A stretch of DNA of 64,000 bases from Rostratula benghalensis (taxonomy: Eukaryota; Chordata; Aves; Charadriiformes; Rostratulidae). Shown here piece after piece: positions 49,377 to 61,862 of this stretch. The position numbers and the translations under genes are program-made. The DNA lies in the NCBI GenBank assembly GCA_013399305.1, contig VXAI01000013.1, positions 8,482,196-8,546,195 on the forward strand. Reading direction: 5' to 3'. The stretch's first letter is position 1; each line of letters starts with the position of its first letter. The notes under the pieces were generated by a model. The model was given only the letters and a program-made list of their open reading frames with translations. It was not told where the DNA came from and made no database searches.

Positions 49377-52300
49377 AAAGTTACTTTTGATGGACAGTTT
49401 TATGCTGATTGGAAGAATATAAATATCCCAGGGGAAACTGCGTATTGAAAATTAATCTCAGCATACACAAAACACTTGTATGTGCTGCTTAACAATAGGC
49501 TGGAGAAGCTGTACTCCTAGAAATTCAACATCTTCTATATTTATAGTATCATTATTTTCCTCTTTCTGAGGTAATTAAAGAGAAACGGACTAACATGTAT
49601 CAATATGTCGACTCTTAGACTAGAATGGTACTCTGCTGGTTAAACTATGGTGATCTGGACAGGTCTACAATTTAATAACTGGTTATACAGGGAGAGGGAA
49701 TGGGCATGAAAACAGAGGAAAAGAGAACCCCAAAAAAATATTTGTCTTCAGATTTTAGGCAAGATCTATGAATCTACCTAACTGTGGCAGGTCAGGCCGT
49801 GGAGCAGCCAGGGGAGCACTCTTAGCCTGCTTCCTGACATCAGGTGTGAGACCCTTGCTGCTATTACCTGTGCTCATTTTGGTGACCCCTTGGAGGCTGC
49901 TCCTGCTCACTGGGGATCACAAGAGGGTTACAGAGGTCCTACTACACTCCTGTATTCCTCTGCAAAATCTGTTCAAATAAGGAATGTCTTCAGCAGTCCT
50001 GCAAACTGTAACGTTTTAGGTATCAGCATGTCATAAATTCTTGCAGGAGGGAAAAGCAGGCTTCAGCCCCATTCTAAAAAATCCTGGCCAAATTCAGACA
50101 AAATTCTGGTCACTGCCAGGGCACTGAAGAGAGATTTTTGCTTCAGTTGGAGGTCCCATCCCAAAATCAGAAGCTATGTCTGTACTAGTAAGCTAAATGT
50201 AAGGAACACATTTATTATAAAACAGTTATAGGTACATTTTTAACAGTCTGAACCGCCATTTATTTGATTAGCAAAACTTAAAATGCTTGCTTCCTTTCTG
50301 AAACACCTCAATTTCAGACTGAAATTTTCTAACCTCAAGCAAGTTAGTGGTCACTCAATACCTCATGATGAGGTAAATTGGAAATGATAAATCAAAGTGG
50401 AATACATAGCAATATTCCCGGAGAGGATTTAAGTAAGCTTGGGTTTTTGTTTATAACTACTGTATTAGGTCCAGGTCACAGGCTTAAGTTATGGCTGGCC
50501 ACTGATAATGGCATTGACTGCTAGCACAGCCTCATGCACTTTTTTGGCCTTTGCCATCCAACACTTTCCCAGATATCTCCAGGCACTACCTGGGGAAGAG
50601 CACAGGTCAGAGACCATTCATGAAAAAGCATACAAAGATATTTACAACATGTCTAGCAGCTTCTCCATAGCACAGTCCTCCAATACAATCCCAACAGTCT
50701 TTGCACTCTCCAAACTGCCACATATTCTAATCCTACACATTGAGATGTGCCCAAATCACTTGTTTTGGGCTAAAAACCCACAGTCAACCAGGCTGCAGAG
50801 GAATACTCACAGGATTTAATGAACTTTGAACTGAGGAAAATACTCCCCAAATAATCATCGTATCTTAAGGCTATGATAGTCAGTGACCTCAGAGGAGATC
50901 CAGGAGCCATGTAGCTGGATTGGAGTCAGGAGGCACCACTTGATCCAAGGACCCTGGTTCATGCTGTTTTCTGACTGAGACATGGATGGGACAGGATGCG
51001 AACTACCCATCAGAAGGCTTGTGAAAAATTATTACAGTTCCTAGTGAGGATTGCTGTCTCTGTCACTTGACATACCTTCTCTCATTTGGAAAAAATCAGA
51101 TAGAATCGTTGTTGGCCAGAGTGGAAGTGCATGTTACTTCTCATTTATCAATTTTGCAAGTGGCACATGTGCTCAGGACCACCTGGCTTGCTTCCCATTG
51201 TGGGAAGGAGTTCCCGAAGGATGCCACCAAACATATAACCACATGAAACTGTTAATTTTCCTTTGAGATATCATTTCAATTTTCTTCTTTACTTGCAAAT
51301 CACCATGGTACTCCCAGATCTGGACACCTGGAGCAGATAAGGCTGAGAAGCCCTGGCATTGAGGGTATGACTGATGAGATTTGAGGGCCTTCTCTGAGAA
51401 GGTTAAATTGTTCCAGTTGTCCAGCTCACAGACCAGGGTTTCACCAAAAAGGTGACCAGAGAAGGTGGGATCACAGAAAGACTCTGAAGTGTGAAAGAGA
51501 TAGGAAAGTGCAAATGAATTTCCCTTTCCACTGTGCCCAGCAAGAGGTGGGGTTGACAGCCAATGGCAAATCCTTCTGTACTCTGGAGCTTGCCTTTCAG
51601 AGCCCAGCTACAGACATAGGACTACTAGGCAACTTCTAGATTATTTTTTTTTAAAATAGATTAAATTTTACCACTCTGCCTCTGTCTTTGAACAGAGAAA
51701 GAAATAGCAATGACTATATGCAGTGGATGTCTTCTAGTAATAATCCTTTACGGTAGCTAGACTTACTTTAAAAGCATGATCTGTTCTCCCCAAGGCTACT
51801 TATTCCCTATCTGAAACATTAAAGTAACTGCTGAATAATTAGCCGTTGATACCTTGGAAATTAATGTTTAAAATGCGGAGGAAAAAAAAATAGTACATTT
51901 TCTTCAAGAAAAAAAATCAAGCTTTAAGTTAAAAGAAACTACATAATACTTTTAAATGTCCCCCACTTCCCAAGAAAACAAAACAGAGATTATTATCACT
52001 ATTTACCATATATACCGAGCTTTTTATTATTTTTGGTGCATATCTGAAAGCTATAAGGCAATTAATTAGGCAAGGACTAGGATTTCAATGTATTATTTTC
52101 TATATGCTGTTTTTGACACGTTAACAAGTGCTTGATATATAAAAACTATAACAGGTGGGGGAATAGAAGAGAATGGAGCAACTGAGCAATAATTAGGTTT
52201 TAAATATTTAATATTGTTGAGAAATAATTAGGCTTTCAAAAATGGCCATAGGTAGCAGTCAACAATGAAACCCAAGAAGCTTTTTCAGGTGTGTGTGGGC

Positions 52301-53154
52301 TTTTCAGCTTTTCATTCCTGTGTAATTAAAGCTGTCATTCTGAATACACCTGTCTGAAAGTAAATCAATGGAATCTTGTCTTCCCATGTATGCACAGCTT
52401 CAGAGCCTCTGCTGGTCCTTATTGGTTTGCACAGTCATAGGAAATTTAAAACAACATATATAGTCAGGATCTGTAAAATCACCTCAAATTTCTGGTGCTG
52501 CTTCTTGGCAATACAGTAAATTATGGTGTGGGGGCTGGAATGAGTAGTTGTGGTTGGAAGCTGTAACTTCATAAATCGTCTTTCTCACTAGAGAAAATCT
52601 TCATGTTACTACATCCTATGTATCTTTTAGTGAAAGCAAACTCTGAAAACTCCAGCTTCTAAGCATCTCCATCTGGATATCCAATGAGCTGGATATTCCA
52701 ACAACTTGCACTTGCCAGCAGCAGCTGGAGTTGTGGGAGGGAAAAAAACCTTCTGATGTCTTTGTACCACCATGTTTCTTTGGCAGGGCTTTCCTTGATA
52801 TAAAGTTGTCCAATATGACTAGCTAGTCTAGGATCAAAAACTGGTTCATTTTCAGTATTTGATCAAAGATGACTGTGGGCCAAAATTCAGGAACCCGTTA
52901 ATTATATAAAATTGTTATTAAAGATGTTGTGAATCATCTCTGAAAAAAGACTGACTGACCTGTGCTAAGGGGCTGCTGCATCATTTTAGGTAACAGTAAA
53001 TCAATATCCAAAGAGCAGTACCAGCAAGAGAAACCAAAGAAATAAGAGGAAAAGGCTCTCATGCTCTTCTTGCTTGTTCTTTATTGTCTCCTTTATTTCC
53101 ATTTGACTGTTTTCTCTGCCACCCCTCTATCTGTTCCTTCTGTTTAGAAATTCA
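49377..53154. other. No gene or clear repeat recognised
   Basis: AT-rich desert with slightly GC-richer patches (49780-49930, 50500-51600). Frames up to 103 codons (50508-50819) show no domain or coding context. Confidence 0.4.
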
Positions 53155-53545
53155 TCTCATTCCCTCTTGAATTCAATGATGCTTCTTGCTTCAGGGGCCC
53201 TTTATAGTAATTTATGCCACACACTTCTAATCCTTCTGTGTAAAATAGTTTTGCCTTAGCATTTCTTTTCTTGTTCCCAACTTTCTAATTTTTAGATCAT
53301 GTCTTCTAGCTTCTGTGGTCTTGCAAGTGTAAAGAGCTTGCTTGGATCAATTTTATCATCCCTCTTCTTAATTTCTAAAACTTCAATTGGGTTACATGAA
53401 GTCTCTTCTTTTCCACTGAGAATACGCTCAACTTTCCCGGTCTTTCCTCATACCTTAAATCGTTGATATCTGGTATCATTTGTATAATTGCTCTACACTG
53501 CTCCCCTGAAGAGCAATTAAACCTTTACAAAGATATAGTGGCCAG
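53155..53545 (-). mobile_element. Ancient CR1-like LINE 3' region
   Basis: Read on the + strand this is the complement of an old CR1 C-terminal ORF2/3' region. Blocks in order are CCCTCTTGAATTCAATGATG, TGTGTAAAATAGTTTTGCCT, TCATCCCTCTTCTTAATTTC, TTTCCTCATACCTTAAATCG and TGCTCTACACTGCTC. The order matches the layout of old sauropsid CR1 families, but divergence is high and no frame survives. Confidence 0.6.
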
Positions 53546-56500
53546 CACTGTATAAATTACTCAAGGTAAGGGCTTGTAAAGTAAAAATTATTCTTAAATA
53601 CGAATAATTCTGATTTTCTTGATTTAGATGGAAATTCTTCTAGCATCACTATTCAAATTCCAATTCAATTTGCTATATTTTTAATTTCAACTACGTAATG
53701 GAAAATGATGAAAAATTATTTCCTATGTATAACAGGTAAAATGAACGGGGAGAAACAATTTGCTGCTATAAAAATGATACAACAAGGAAAAGGAAGGTCC
53801 AAATTAGAGATCAAAAACGTTATGACACAACTGCACATGACGATAAGGGCTCATATGCCCTTCCCAGTGCTTCTAGGGGTCACAGACTCCCAAATGTAGT
53901 TCTGGGAGGAAAAAAAGAAAAAACTCATTGAAATTTCAAGAACACAGAAAGAGTACAATTCCAGAGCCAGGCACTGTCTGTACCCCATCTGGTTGTCCAG
54001 TGCATTTCACCTTAGGTATAGAGACAAATAGCTGTGCTCAAATCTGGCTTTAGTCACGGGGCTGACTCAAACTCCTTTCTCTTTGTAAGCAAGAGTGATA
54101 CCTTTTGAAGTAAACACTTTTTTATTCTCTCTTTTTATTTGTGAGGCTTAGACTTGCTTGCAGCCATCCTTATTTTACTATGCTGAGTACATGTCACCTG
54201 TAACAGAGGCTGAATCTTTTAGACAGCACAGTAGCACACTTATGTATTTCTTATTTGTTAAATGTAAGTATGAGAATCTCACTTTAATTAACCACACATG
54301 CTACAATCCTGTACCAAAGCAGGAAGTACATTTTAAAATCCTCATTCACATTTTTTTTCCTTAATTAAAACTGTCTAAAGCTTTTTAAAACACCTTTGCT
54401 AATCACCATTTTCTAAAATATAAAATAAAATGCATCTTTTTCATAGCCCTTCATTGGCCCACATTTCTTTAGCACAATGAATAGGCTGCATGGCCTGCAT
54501 GCCCTCAAATATTTGTTGAATTCAAAAGCTCTTTATTGTTTTCATATTTATGAGAGAGAAAGAAAAATAATCTTTAAATGTCCCCCTCATATGCTTGGAA
54601 AATATTTCAGTACAAATAATAAGCCATTGACCAGCTAAGCGTGTAGTACTCTGAATATTGCTGTTGTCCTAACAATTCAACTGGCTCATTGAGATATTGG
54701 TCTAGGTAATGGCTTGAACAAGCAATACTATTGGCATTGATGTCTTGTGCCACTCTCAAATTATTAGCTTCAGGGTTGTGTTCTTGTATTCCTACCGTCT
54801 AACAGACCAGATTTTACGCTACAGGAAATCAGTTTATCTCTAGGAACATGGAAAGGTAGCTGTAAAACTGTGGAGGATCTTTGCCACTAAATAAAACATA
54901 TCTTGTCTACATATATCTGTACTGAAACTATGTCAAATCAGGGGGATGGGTATTCTGCCCTGTAGTAGAGTCTGGGTTAGCGTCTGTAGGCTGCTTCATA
55001 CAGTCCTGCTAAGAAAGCATTGTGGTGATCCTTCCAGAGACATAAGAGGCTATATAATGGGAGAATTCCTCAGAGAGCAGTGAAAAGCTTTGCAAAACAA
55101 TTCCCTGTATAGCTCCTAACCTTTCCCAAATGAACTGTTTCACTTAAAAATAGGAGAGATTCACTGAAACAAAGCTGTTTTCAGGAAACTGAGACCTTTA
55201 CCATAGCATGATGTTGTTACTGTTTCTGTATCAACCACACTCTTAAATAGTTACTGATTTCCTATATGCAGTCCCATCTTCTATTTTCCTGTAATGAGAA
55301 ATCTAGTTTCTTTACTGGCTGCAAACTATTACCCCCGGCCTGGACTCACTGAGGTATGTTGAAAAACATTCTCATTCCCCCTAAAATCTTGACTGGTTTG
55401 TCAACGTAGACTTGCCATTATAAACATCTCAGAGCCATCATGCAAATCAAGAATCTTTCCTTTTTATGCCACTGGTGCCTACCAACAGAGATGGTACTCC
55501 CTTGTGGCATATTCTACATATATGTATCGTTCTGTCACAGTTAACTTTAACTGTATTCCTGGCAGAAAAGTCAGGTTAAGAACAAATACAGGTAAAACCA
55601 GTATGTTTTCCAATCTGTCTCTTTTTGCTGGGCTGTTCTTCCTTACTGACATCACTGTTGTCCACTCACTGTTCTGAGATTTGATGTGCACTGTCAGCCA
55701 AGGTTTACTACAATTTGTGCAGTCCTGTTAATGCTGCACATTTCATTTTGCTTGTCATTCACTAACTCTGTCTCTTTACATATCTCACTTATCTCTTTTT
55801 CCTCTTCCTCTTCTTCTTCTCTATAGGCTGTTCTCAGCTCGCTTCCATTGACCTTCTTGCTGCTTCTCATTTTCTTCATTTAAAACTAACCATGTTTCAT
55901 TGATAAATCTCTTACACTCATTTATCCTCTTGAGGACCCCTGCTTCTCTTCTCAACTCCTCCACATTCAACTTAAGATTCTTAATTGTTAAACATCCATC
56001 ACATATACAGTCCTCTCTAAGTCCCTCATTGTTCACAGCTGAATGCAAACCACATCTCCAGCAACTAACAGCAGTACTATATTCACTTCAAAACACTCTG
56101 CTTTTCATGCAAAAGCAGACACAAAGATAAACTGATGGACACTTCCTGCTAGCATCATACAACAATTTTATAGAAAACCATGCAAGGAAAAGAAAGCCAT
56201 ATGAGTCTGGTGGTGATAATGAATTTGAAGTAAGTGGCACAATACACAGAAAGGAAGATATACTGTCCACTTGCAAGCAAAGTTGTTCTTTGGGTGCACA
56301 GCCTCATTTAAGAATGCCGAGGTAAGCACTCAGATATAAAAAGAGCCTTTCCATAAAGCTCTGTAGTGAATGAAACAATAAAGGTTTTCAATTCCATGGC
56401 CCTATATAAGCAGCTCAAAACCAAGCAAACTCCCTACAAAATCTTGCTGAGAGGAAATGGTTGGAAATCCTGACCGGGTTAATAGTAGAAAAATGCAATG

Positions 56501-56636
56501 ATAATATTTAAGAATATTTTCTATTATTTGATGTATCTGAATTTTGGAATGTCCAAAGTTGGATAAGCACTTGTTTTCCTAGAGTCTGTGCTGATGTAAA
56601 TGATCACTTCTAGGAATAGCGTTTCTTGTATATGAC
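53546..56636. other. No gene or clear repeat recognised
   Basis: AT-rich desert. A pyrimidine-rich run (CTCTTTTTCCTCTTCCTCTT) lies at about 55793-55825; the Glu-rich - frames there (55694-56048) reflect that composition. Confidence 0.4.
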
Positions 56637-56662
56637 AATAATGATGATGATGAGATATATTA

Positions 56663-58255
56663 TCATAGAATCATTTTGGTTGGAAAAGACCTTTAGGATC
56701 AAGTCCAGCTGTTATCCTAGACCTGTAAAATCCACCATTAAACCATAACCCTAAGCATCACATCTCTAGGTCTTTAAATACCTCCAGGAAAGGTGACTCA
56801 ACCATTTTCCTAGGCAGCCTGTTCCAATGCTTGACAACGCTTTCAGTCAATAAATTTTTACCAATATCCAATCTAAACGTTCCCTGGTATAATTTTAGAC
56901 TATTTCTTCTTGTCATATTGCCTGTTACCTTGGAGAAGAGACCGACACACGTGACTACTACCTCCGGTCAAGTGCAAGAGTGCAACAAGGTCTTCCTTCA
57001 GCCTCCTTTTCTCCGAACTTAACAACCCTAATTCCCTCAACTGCTCCTCATAAGACTTGCACTTGAGACCCTTCACCAGCTTCGTTGCCTTTCTCTGGAC
57101 ATGATCCAGCACCTCAATGTCTTTCTTGTAGTGAGGGACCCAAAACTGGACACAGTTTTCAAGGTGCACCCTCACTAGTGCTGAGTACAGAAAGCGATCA
57201 CTTCCCTGGTCCCGCTGGTCACACTATTTCTGATACAGGCCTGGGTGCTGCTGGCCTTCTTGGACCCCTGGGCAGACTGCTGCCTCAGGTTCAGTCAGAA
57301 CCAAGAACCCCAGATACTTTTCCACTGGGCAGCTTTCCAACGACTCTTCCCCAGGCTTGTAATGCTGTGTGGGGTTGTTGTGATCCAAGTGCAGGACCCA
57401 GCACTTGACCTTGTTGAACCTCATCCTATTGGCCTTGGCCTATGGATCCAGCCTGTCCAGTTTTCTGTAGAGCCTTCCTACCCTCAAGAAGATCAACACT
57501 CCTGCCTAACTTGGTGATTGCAAACATCTAAGGGTGCACTTGATCTCCTCGTCCAGATCACTGATAAAGATATAAAAGAGAACCAGCCCAGATACTGAGC
57601 CCTGGGGAAGGCCACTTTTACTGGCCGCCAACTGGATATTACTCCATTCACCACCACTCTTAGAGCCTGCCCATTCAACTAGCTCTTTGCCTGCCAAAAT
57701 TCATACCTGTCCAAGCCATGAGCACCCAGTTTCTCCTGGAGAATGTTGTGGGCTTTACAAAAGTCTTGGTAGACAATTAAGCGTGTCACCTTGTCACAGA
57801 AGGAAACCAGGTTGGTCAAGCAGTACCTGCCTTTCATGCATCCATGCCAACTGGGCCTGGTACCTGGTTTTCCTGTACATGCTGTGTAATGGCACTTAAA
57901 ATGATCTGCTCTATAACCTTCCCTGGCACTGAGGTCAGGCCAACAGGCTTGTAATTTCCTGGCCATTCTTGTAGATGGGCATCGTATTTGCTAAATTCTG
58001 GTCAACGAAGACCTCCCTGGACAGCCAGAACTGCTGACAAGTGATGGAAAGTGGCTTGGTGGGCACATCCACTGACTCCCTCAGAGCCCTTGGATAGATC
58101 TCATCTGGTCCCATAGACTTGCGTTTGCTTAAGTGGTGTAGCAGGCCGCTATATCCATTTCCCCTTCATTCTGCTTCCCATCCCTGTCTTCCAGCTCAGG
58201 GGGCTTGAGGAGTTTTATCCATTAGAAGACTTTCTTCTGGCTTTCCTGGAAGACC
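56663..58255 (-). mobile_element. CR1 non-LTR retrotransposon, 5'-truncated, inactive
   Basis: The longest retroposon here, about 1.6 kb on the - strand. The 3' end is at 56663 (TCATAGAATCATTTTGG on +, preceded by a short GATGAT run). Moving rightward come the 3' UTR, the C-terminal part of ORF2 (- frame 56900-57175, including [16 protein letters not shown]), then the reverse-transcriptase region (- frames 57224-57424, 57506-57697 with SGLPQGSVSG, and 57679-57966 with CLTNLVSFCDKVTRLI). The ORF is spread over three frames with stops. Around 57515-57530 a small deletion removes the catalytic aspartate codons and shifts the frame. It probably cannot move. Divergence is similar to the copy at 22 kb. 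Confidence 0.93.
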
Positions 58256-59094
58256 TCATGGTATCATAGCAGTGTGTGAAGATGTGCTAATAAGAGGAAT
58301 TACTGGGTTCTCTTCACACTCACCTGGAATACAGAATCGGCTCTTCTATTACTGTTTCCAAAGGTGGTATTCTAATATTCTAATATTCCCAGTTGGGTGG
58401 AAAACAGAGATTTTAATGTAGTTGGGTCTTCTCTGACCTAGGAAAATCTGTCTGACTAGTTGCTAAAACTTTATTGCCCTTTCACAATAGTTCACAGGGT
58501 CAGCCTAGTAGAGAAAATCTGTTCTGTGAAATTTTCCTCCCCAAACCTAAGACTTTTTTTTCATCATCTTTAATCATCTAATCTTTTTCTACTATAAATT
58601 TTTTCTCTTTTGACACAAAAAATTAGACTTGACAGTACTTAAAGTAATTTTATAAGTCATAGATATTTTACTACTAATTTGTGCATGTTATTTTAATATT
58701 TTCCTATTCTATGCTTTTCATTAGTTGGTTCTATCATGTCTTTATTAAGAATCTAAAATCTTACTCCTACCAAGTTCTGCAAGTTATTCTTTCAGATTAG
58801 TACTGAGTTGCATTTGCTAATGAACCAGAGTTAATATTGCTCATTAACAATGCATATTGGAATTATGCCAAGAGGCGTTAGTAAGCATGAATTCAGTTGT
58901 GATGTATCACTGATGGTAACTTGTCCACGAAGGAAGGGCTTAGTGGAGTAGAAAAGAGAAGAAGAAGGGATTCTAGAAAAATAAAGCAAAGTTTCACCAT
59001 GTAAAAAAGACGTTAACGGGCAAGAGGTTTTCTCAACTTTCGCCTTCTCCTCTAGATTATTCACAGCTGTATTTCTGTAGTTGAATAAATTTTG
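58256..59094. other. No gene recognised
   Basis: AT-rich spacer between CR1 remnants. The 103-codon - frame at 58831-59142 has no domain, and its first codons overlap the old CR1 fragment. Confidence 0.4.
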
Positions 59095-59295
59095 ATGTAT
59101 ATTGGACAATGCTGCTTCTAGTTCTGATCTCTGAAGTACCACTACTCTTGCCTTCCTGTTTTTAAAGCACTTTTTTAGTCCATGACACTACTGTATTTCT
59201 AACCCTGTGGTTAACAAGTTTCTTAACTGACTCTTATGAGGTACTTTATCCAAAGGCTTTTGAGAATCAAATGTCAATTTGTTTTACTTGCTCAA
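59095..59295 (-). mobile_element. Ancient CR1-like LINE fragment (ORF2)
   Basis: The complement of an old CR1 endonuclease-to-RT linker region. CTGATCTCTGAAGTACCACT, TTTTTAGTCCATGACACTAC, ACAAGTTTCTTAACTGACTC and TATCCAAAGGCTTTTGAGAA occur in the family order. About 200 bases remain, highly diverged. Confidence 0.6.
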
Positions 59296-60170
59296 ATTTC
59301 AAGAGACTGTTTAGAATCTGTAATGTTGTTGTTATATTTTATATGGTTTCATTATTTTTCAGCCAAACTGAACTGCCTTATAGAGAGATTTATTTTAAAT
59401 TAAAATTATATAGTTGCTATTAATTACATATATTATTGTGGCATATTATATTTAGGGACTGCCCTTTATCCCTTCAGCACATTTCTAATTCTCTGTTATT
59501 TGTCTAGGAATAAATCATAAAACATTGTCAAAAGTAACTGAAATGGTGGTGAGAAATGATATGAAAACTCAGGCAATGACAATGTCAGCCTCTTGGGCTG
59601 CCAACACCTAGGAGATAAATGCAGTACACTGATAGAAGAGACTAATGTGGCAGACATTACTGAGCCTTTAAAATACGGACTATCTTGTGGATGCTGCTAA
59701 GGTGCGGCATCTCATTCAAAGAGGGAAATCAATATTACTAAGGTAATAGAGAACAATTAAGCTGTTGACATGAAGAATAAGAAGGACAAACTCTTGTGGA
59801 AAACAGTTCGATTCCTGTGTTATTTATTTTTGGAGTAATTTCTTCCCTATGAAACTTGTCTAACGAAACTGCTATGGAGTACTTAAAAAATTTCATGATT
59901 ATTCTTTCAAATGAATATGCTGTGTCTGCTGTTAATTTGTTGTCAGAGGATGAAAGGCATCTAAGAGTTATACAGTCAAGAAAAATTTTAGGGTGTTTAA
60001 GTTCAAATAATTAAGGTTCCTGGAAGAGAGAAATATAAATATTACCCTTTCATACTGAGAGGACTTACATACATGGTAGTTGTCCATTCTTTTTTTGCTA
60101 TGAATAAGGATTTCTGCCCATCCTGATAGATAGACAGATAGATTGGCTTGAATTTCTTCTCACTCCTTAG
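59296..60170. other. No gene or repeat recognised
   Basis: AT-rich intergenic DNA; short GATA/GACA units at 60125-60143. Confidence 0.45.
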
Positions 60171-60282
60171 TTCTTTTCCTCTTTCTCTCTCTCTTCCTCA
60201 CTTTCCTCCCTTTCTTACTTTCTCTCCTTCTCTTTTTCTTTCTCTCTCTTGCTTTCTTTCTCTGTGCTCTTCTTTCTGCCTT
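60171..60282. repeat. Polypyrimidine tract
   Basis: About 110 bases almost entirely C and T (TTTC, CTCT and TTCC units), a possible triplex-forming or polymorphic tract. Confidence 0.9.
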
Positions 60283-60341
60283 CATAGAGGGTATACTTCA
60301 GGTATAACATAGTTCTTCCTATAGTCACAATTCAAAAAATT

Positions 60342-60359
60342 AAAAAAAACCCACCCAAA
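60342..60359. repeat. Short A-run/C-triplet tract
   Basis: A8-CCC-A-CCC-AAA, the same pattern as at 17734 and 47437. Confidence 0.6.
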
Positions 60360-60636
60360 TTATTTCAAAGACAGTTTTGGCAAAGGCTTTTTTCACTGTG
60401 CTTTAAGACCTACAGTTTACAGTCAAATCTCCGCCCCCCTTCATGTCACCCACTTTTTCCCCATTTAGAGCATTCCACTGTTTTTGGAGGAGATATTTCA
60501 CAAGATCCATATTACATTCAAGAAATGTTTTGCTTCTTCACTTAACACTCACTTTTTCATTTCTGAGCTTTCCTGCTGGCATTAAAGCCAGACTTAACTG
60601 TGGAGTAAGATGTTGTTTACTTTAAGACATAACATA

Positions 60637-61239
60637 ACCTCAAATACTGTGTTCAGTTTTGGGCCCCTCAGTACAACAACATCATTAAGGTGCTTGACCA
60701 TGTCCAGAGAAGGGCAACAAAGACAGTGAGGGGTCTTGAGCACAAGTCTTATGAGGAGTGGCTGAGGGAACCGGGGCTAATTTGGAGAAAAGGAAGCTCA
60801 GAGGAGATCTCATTGGCCTCTACAGCTACCTGACCAGAGACTGTAGCGAGGTGGGTGTCAGTCTCTTCTTCCAAATAACAGTTATAGAATCATACAATGG
60901 TTAGAGTTGGAGGGGCCTTGAAGATTACCTAGTAGCCTGCCATGGGCAGGGACACCTTCCACTAGACTAGTGATAGGACAAGGGGAAAAAACCTCAAGTT
61001 GCACCAGGGGAGGCTTAGCTTTAGTATTAGGAAAGATTTCCTCACTGAAAGGGTTGTAAAACACTCGAACAGGCTGCCTAGGGAAGTGGTTCTGTCACCA
61101 TCCCTGGAAGTATTGAAAAGACATGTAGTTGTAGTGCTTAGGGACATGATTTAATAGTAGACTTGGAAGTGCTAGGTTAATGGTTGGAATTGATAATCTT
61201 AAAGGTCTTTTCCAACCAAAATGATTCTATGATTCTATT
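60637..61239 (+). mobile_element. CR1 3' portion, interrupted by a nested CR1
   Basis: A + strand CR1 copy with the end of ORF2 (CTCAAATACTGTGTTCAGTT onward), the 3' UTR and an intact 3' terminus with two octamer units (ATGATTCTATGATTCTATT, 61221-61239). Its 3' UTR is split at 60884-60967 by a shorter CR1 piece in the opposite orientation; the outer element resumes at AGTGATAGGACAAGGGG. It is followed by a GATA microsatellite. Confidence 0.93.
60884..60967 (-). mobile_element. Nested CR1 3'-end fragment
   Basis: ATAGAATCATACAATGG (complement of the CR1 tail) through GGGCAGGGACACCTTCCACT and TAGAC, 84 bases, lies inside the + strand CR1 3' UTR. An AGT at both junctions is a possible 3-base target-site duplication. 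The nesting shows it inserted after the outer element. Confidence 0.88.
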
Positions 61240-61242
61240 ATT

Positions 61243-61262
61243 ACAGATAGATAGATAGAAGA
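61243..61262. repeat. (GATA)n microsatellite
   Basis: About four GATA units directly after the CR1 3' end, a place where such repeats often grow from the element's tail. Confidence 0.85.
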
Positions 61263-61745
61263 TACTGGCCAATGCTTTTAATTAAAGTTTTTGAACATCC
61301 ACCTGGGTTATTCCTTTGTCCTAATTCTTCTTCTAGGTCAGGTTAGTATTGCATAAAAAATATGTCCTAAGCAATTGCATATGATCCCATGAGATATCTC
61401 TCCCTAGCATAGTCTGGATTTTAAAATATATAAGAATATGCACTTTTTTAATAAGGCAGCTTGTAAATTCTGAGTTCAATGTGACTATGTGAAAGAAGTC
61501 TGCTCTCTTTAAATATAACATTTGCACATTTGAATTTTCAGAAAAATCGCATTGTTATATTAAATTTACTTAATGTGAGGCAAAAACTGAATTAAACTTA
61601 AGAAATATTTTCTTATTTACATAATATGCTAATTAAATTACAGTAATGCTGGGTATTTTTTGCTTGTACATTGTGCATACATGTAACAAGATCCATGTTC
61701 TCATCAGGTTATGCTCTAAAAGTGACAGACAAAACCAGACAGAGT
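61263..61745. other. No gene or repeat recognised
   Basis: AT-rich intergenic DNA. Confidence 0.45.
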
Positions 61746-61749
61746 GTAA

Positions 61750-61862
61750 GAGGTGGAAGAATTATCATCCCTATTTCACTAAAAATAAAGTCCTTAGGTG
61801 CATTCAACAGTTTACCAAGGTCAGGTAGGGTAAATCATGCCAGGCCCTAATCTCAGGTCTCT
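61750..61862 (-). repeat. Ancient MIR-like SINE remnant
   Basis: ATTATCATCCCTATTTCACT, then TTTACCAAGGTCA and CCCTAATCTCAGGTCT, reproduce the reverse complement of the MIR core, its CCAAGGTCA block and the start of the tRNA head, with normal spacing. Confidence 0.5.
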
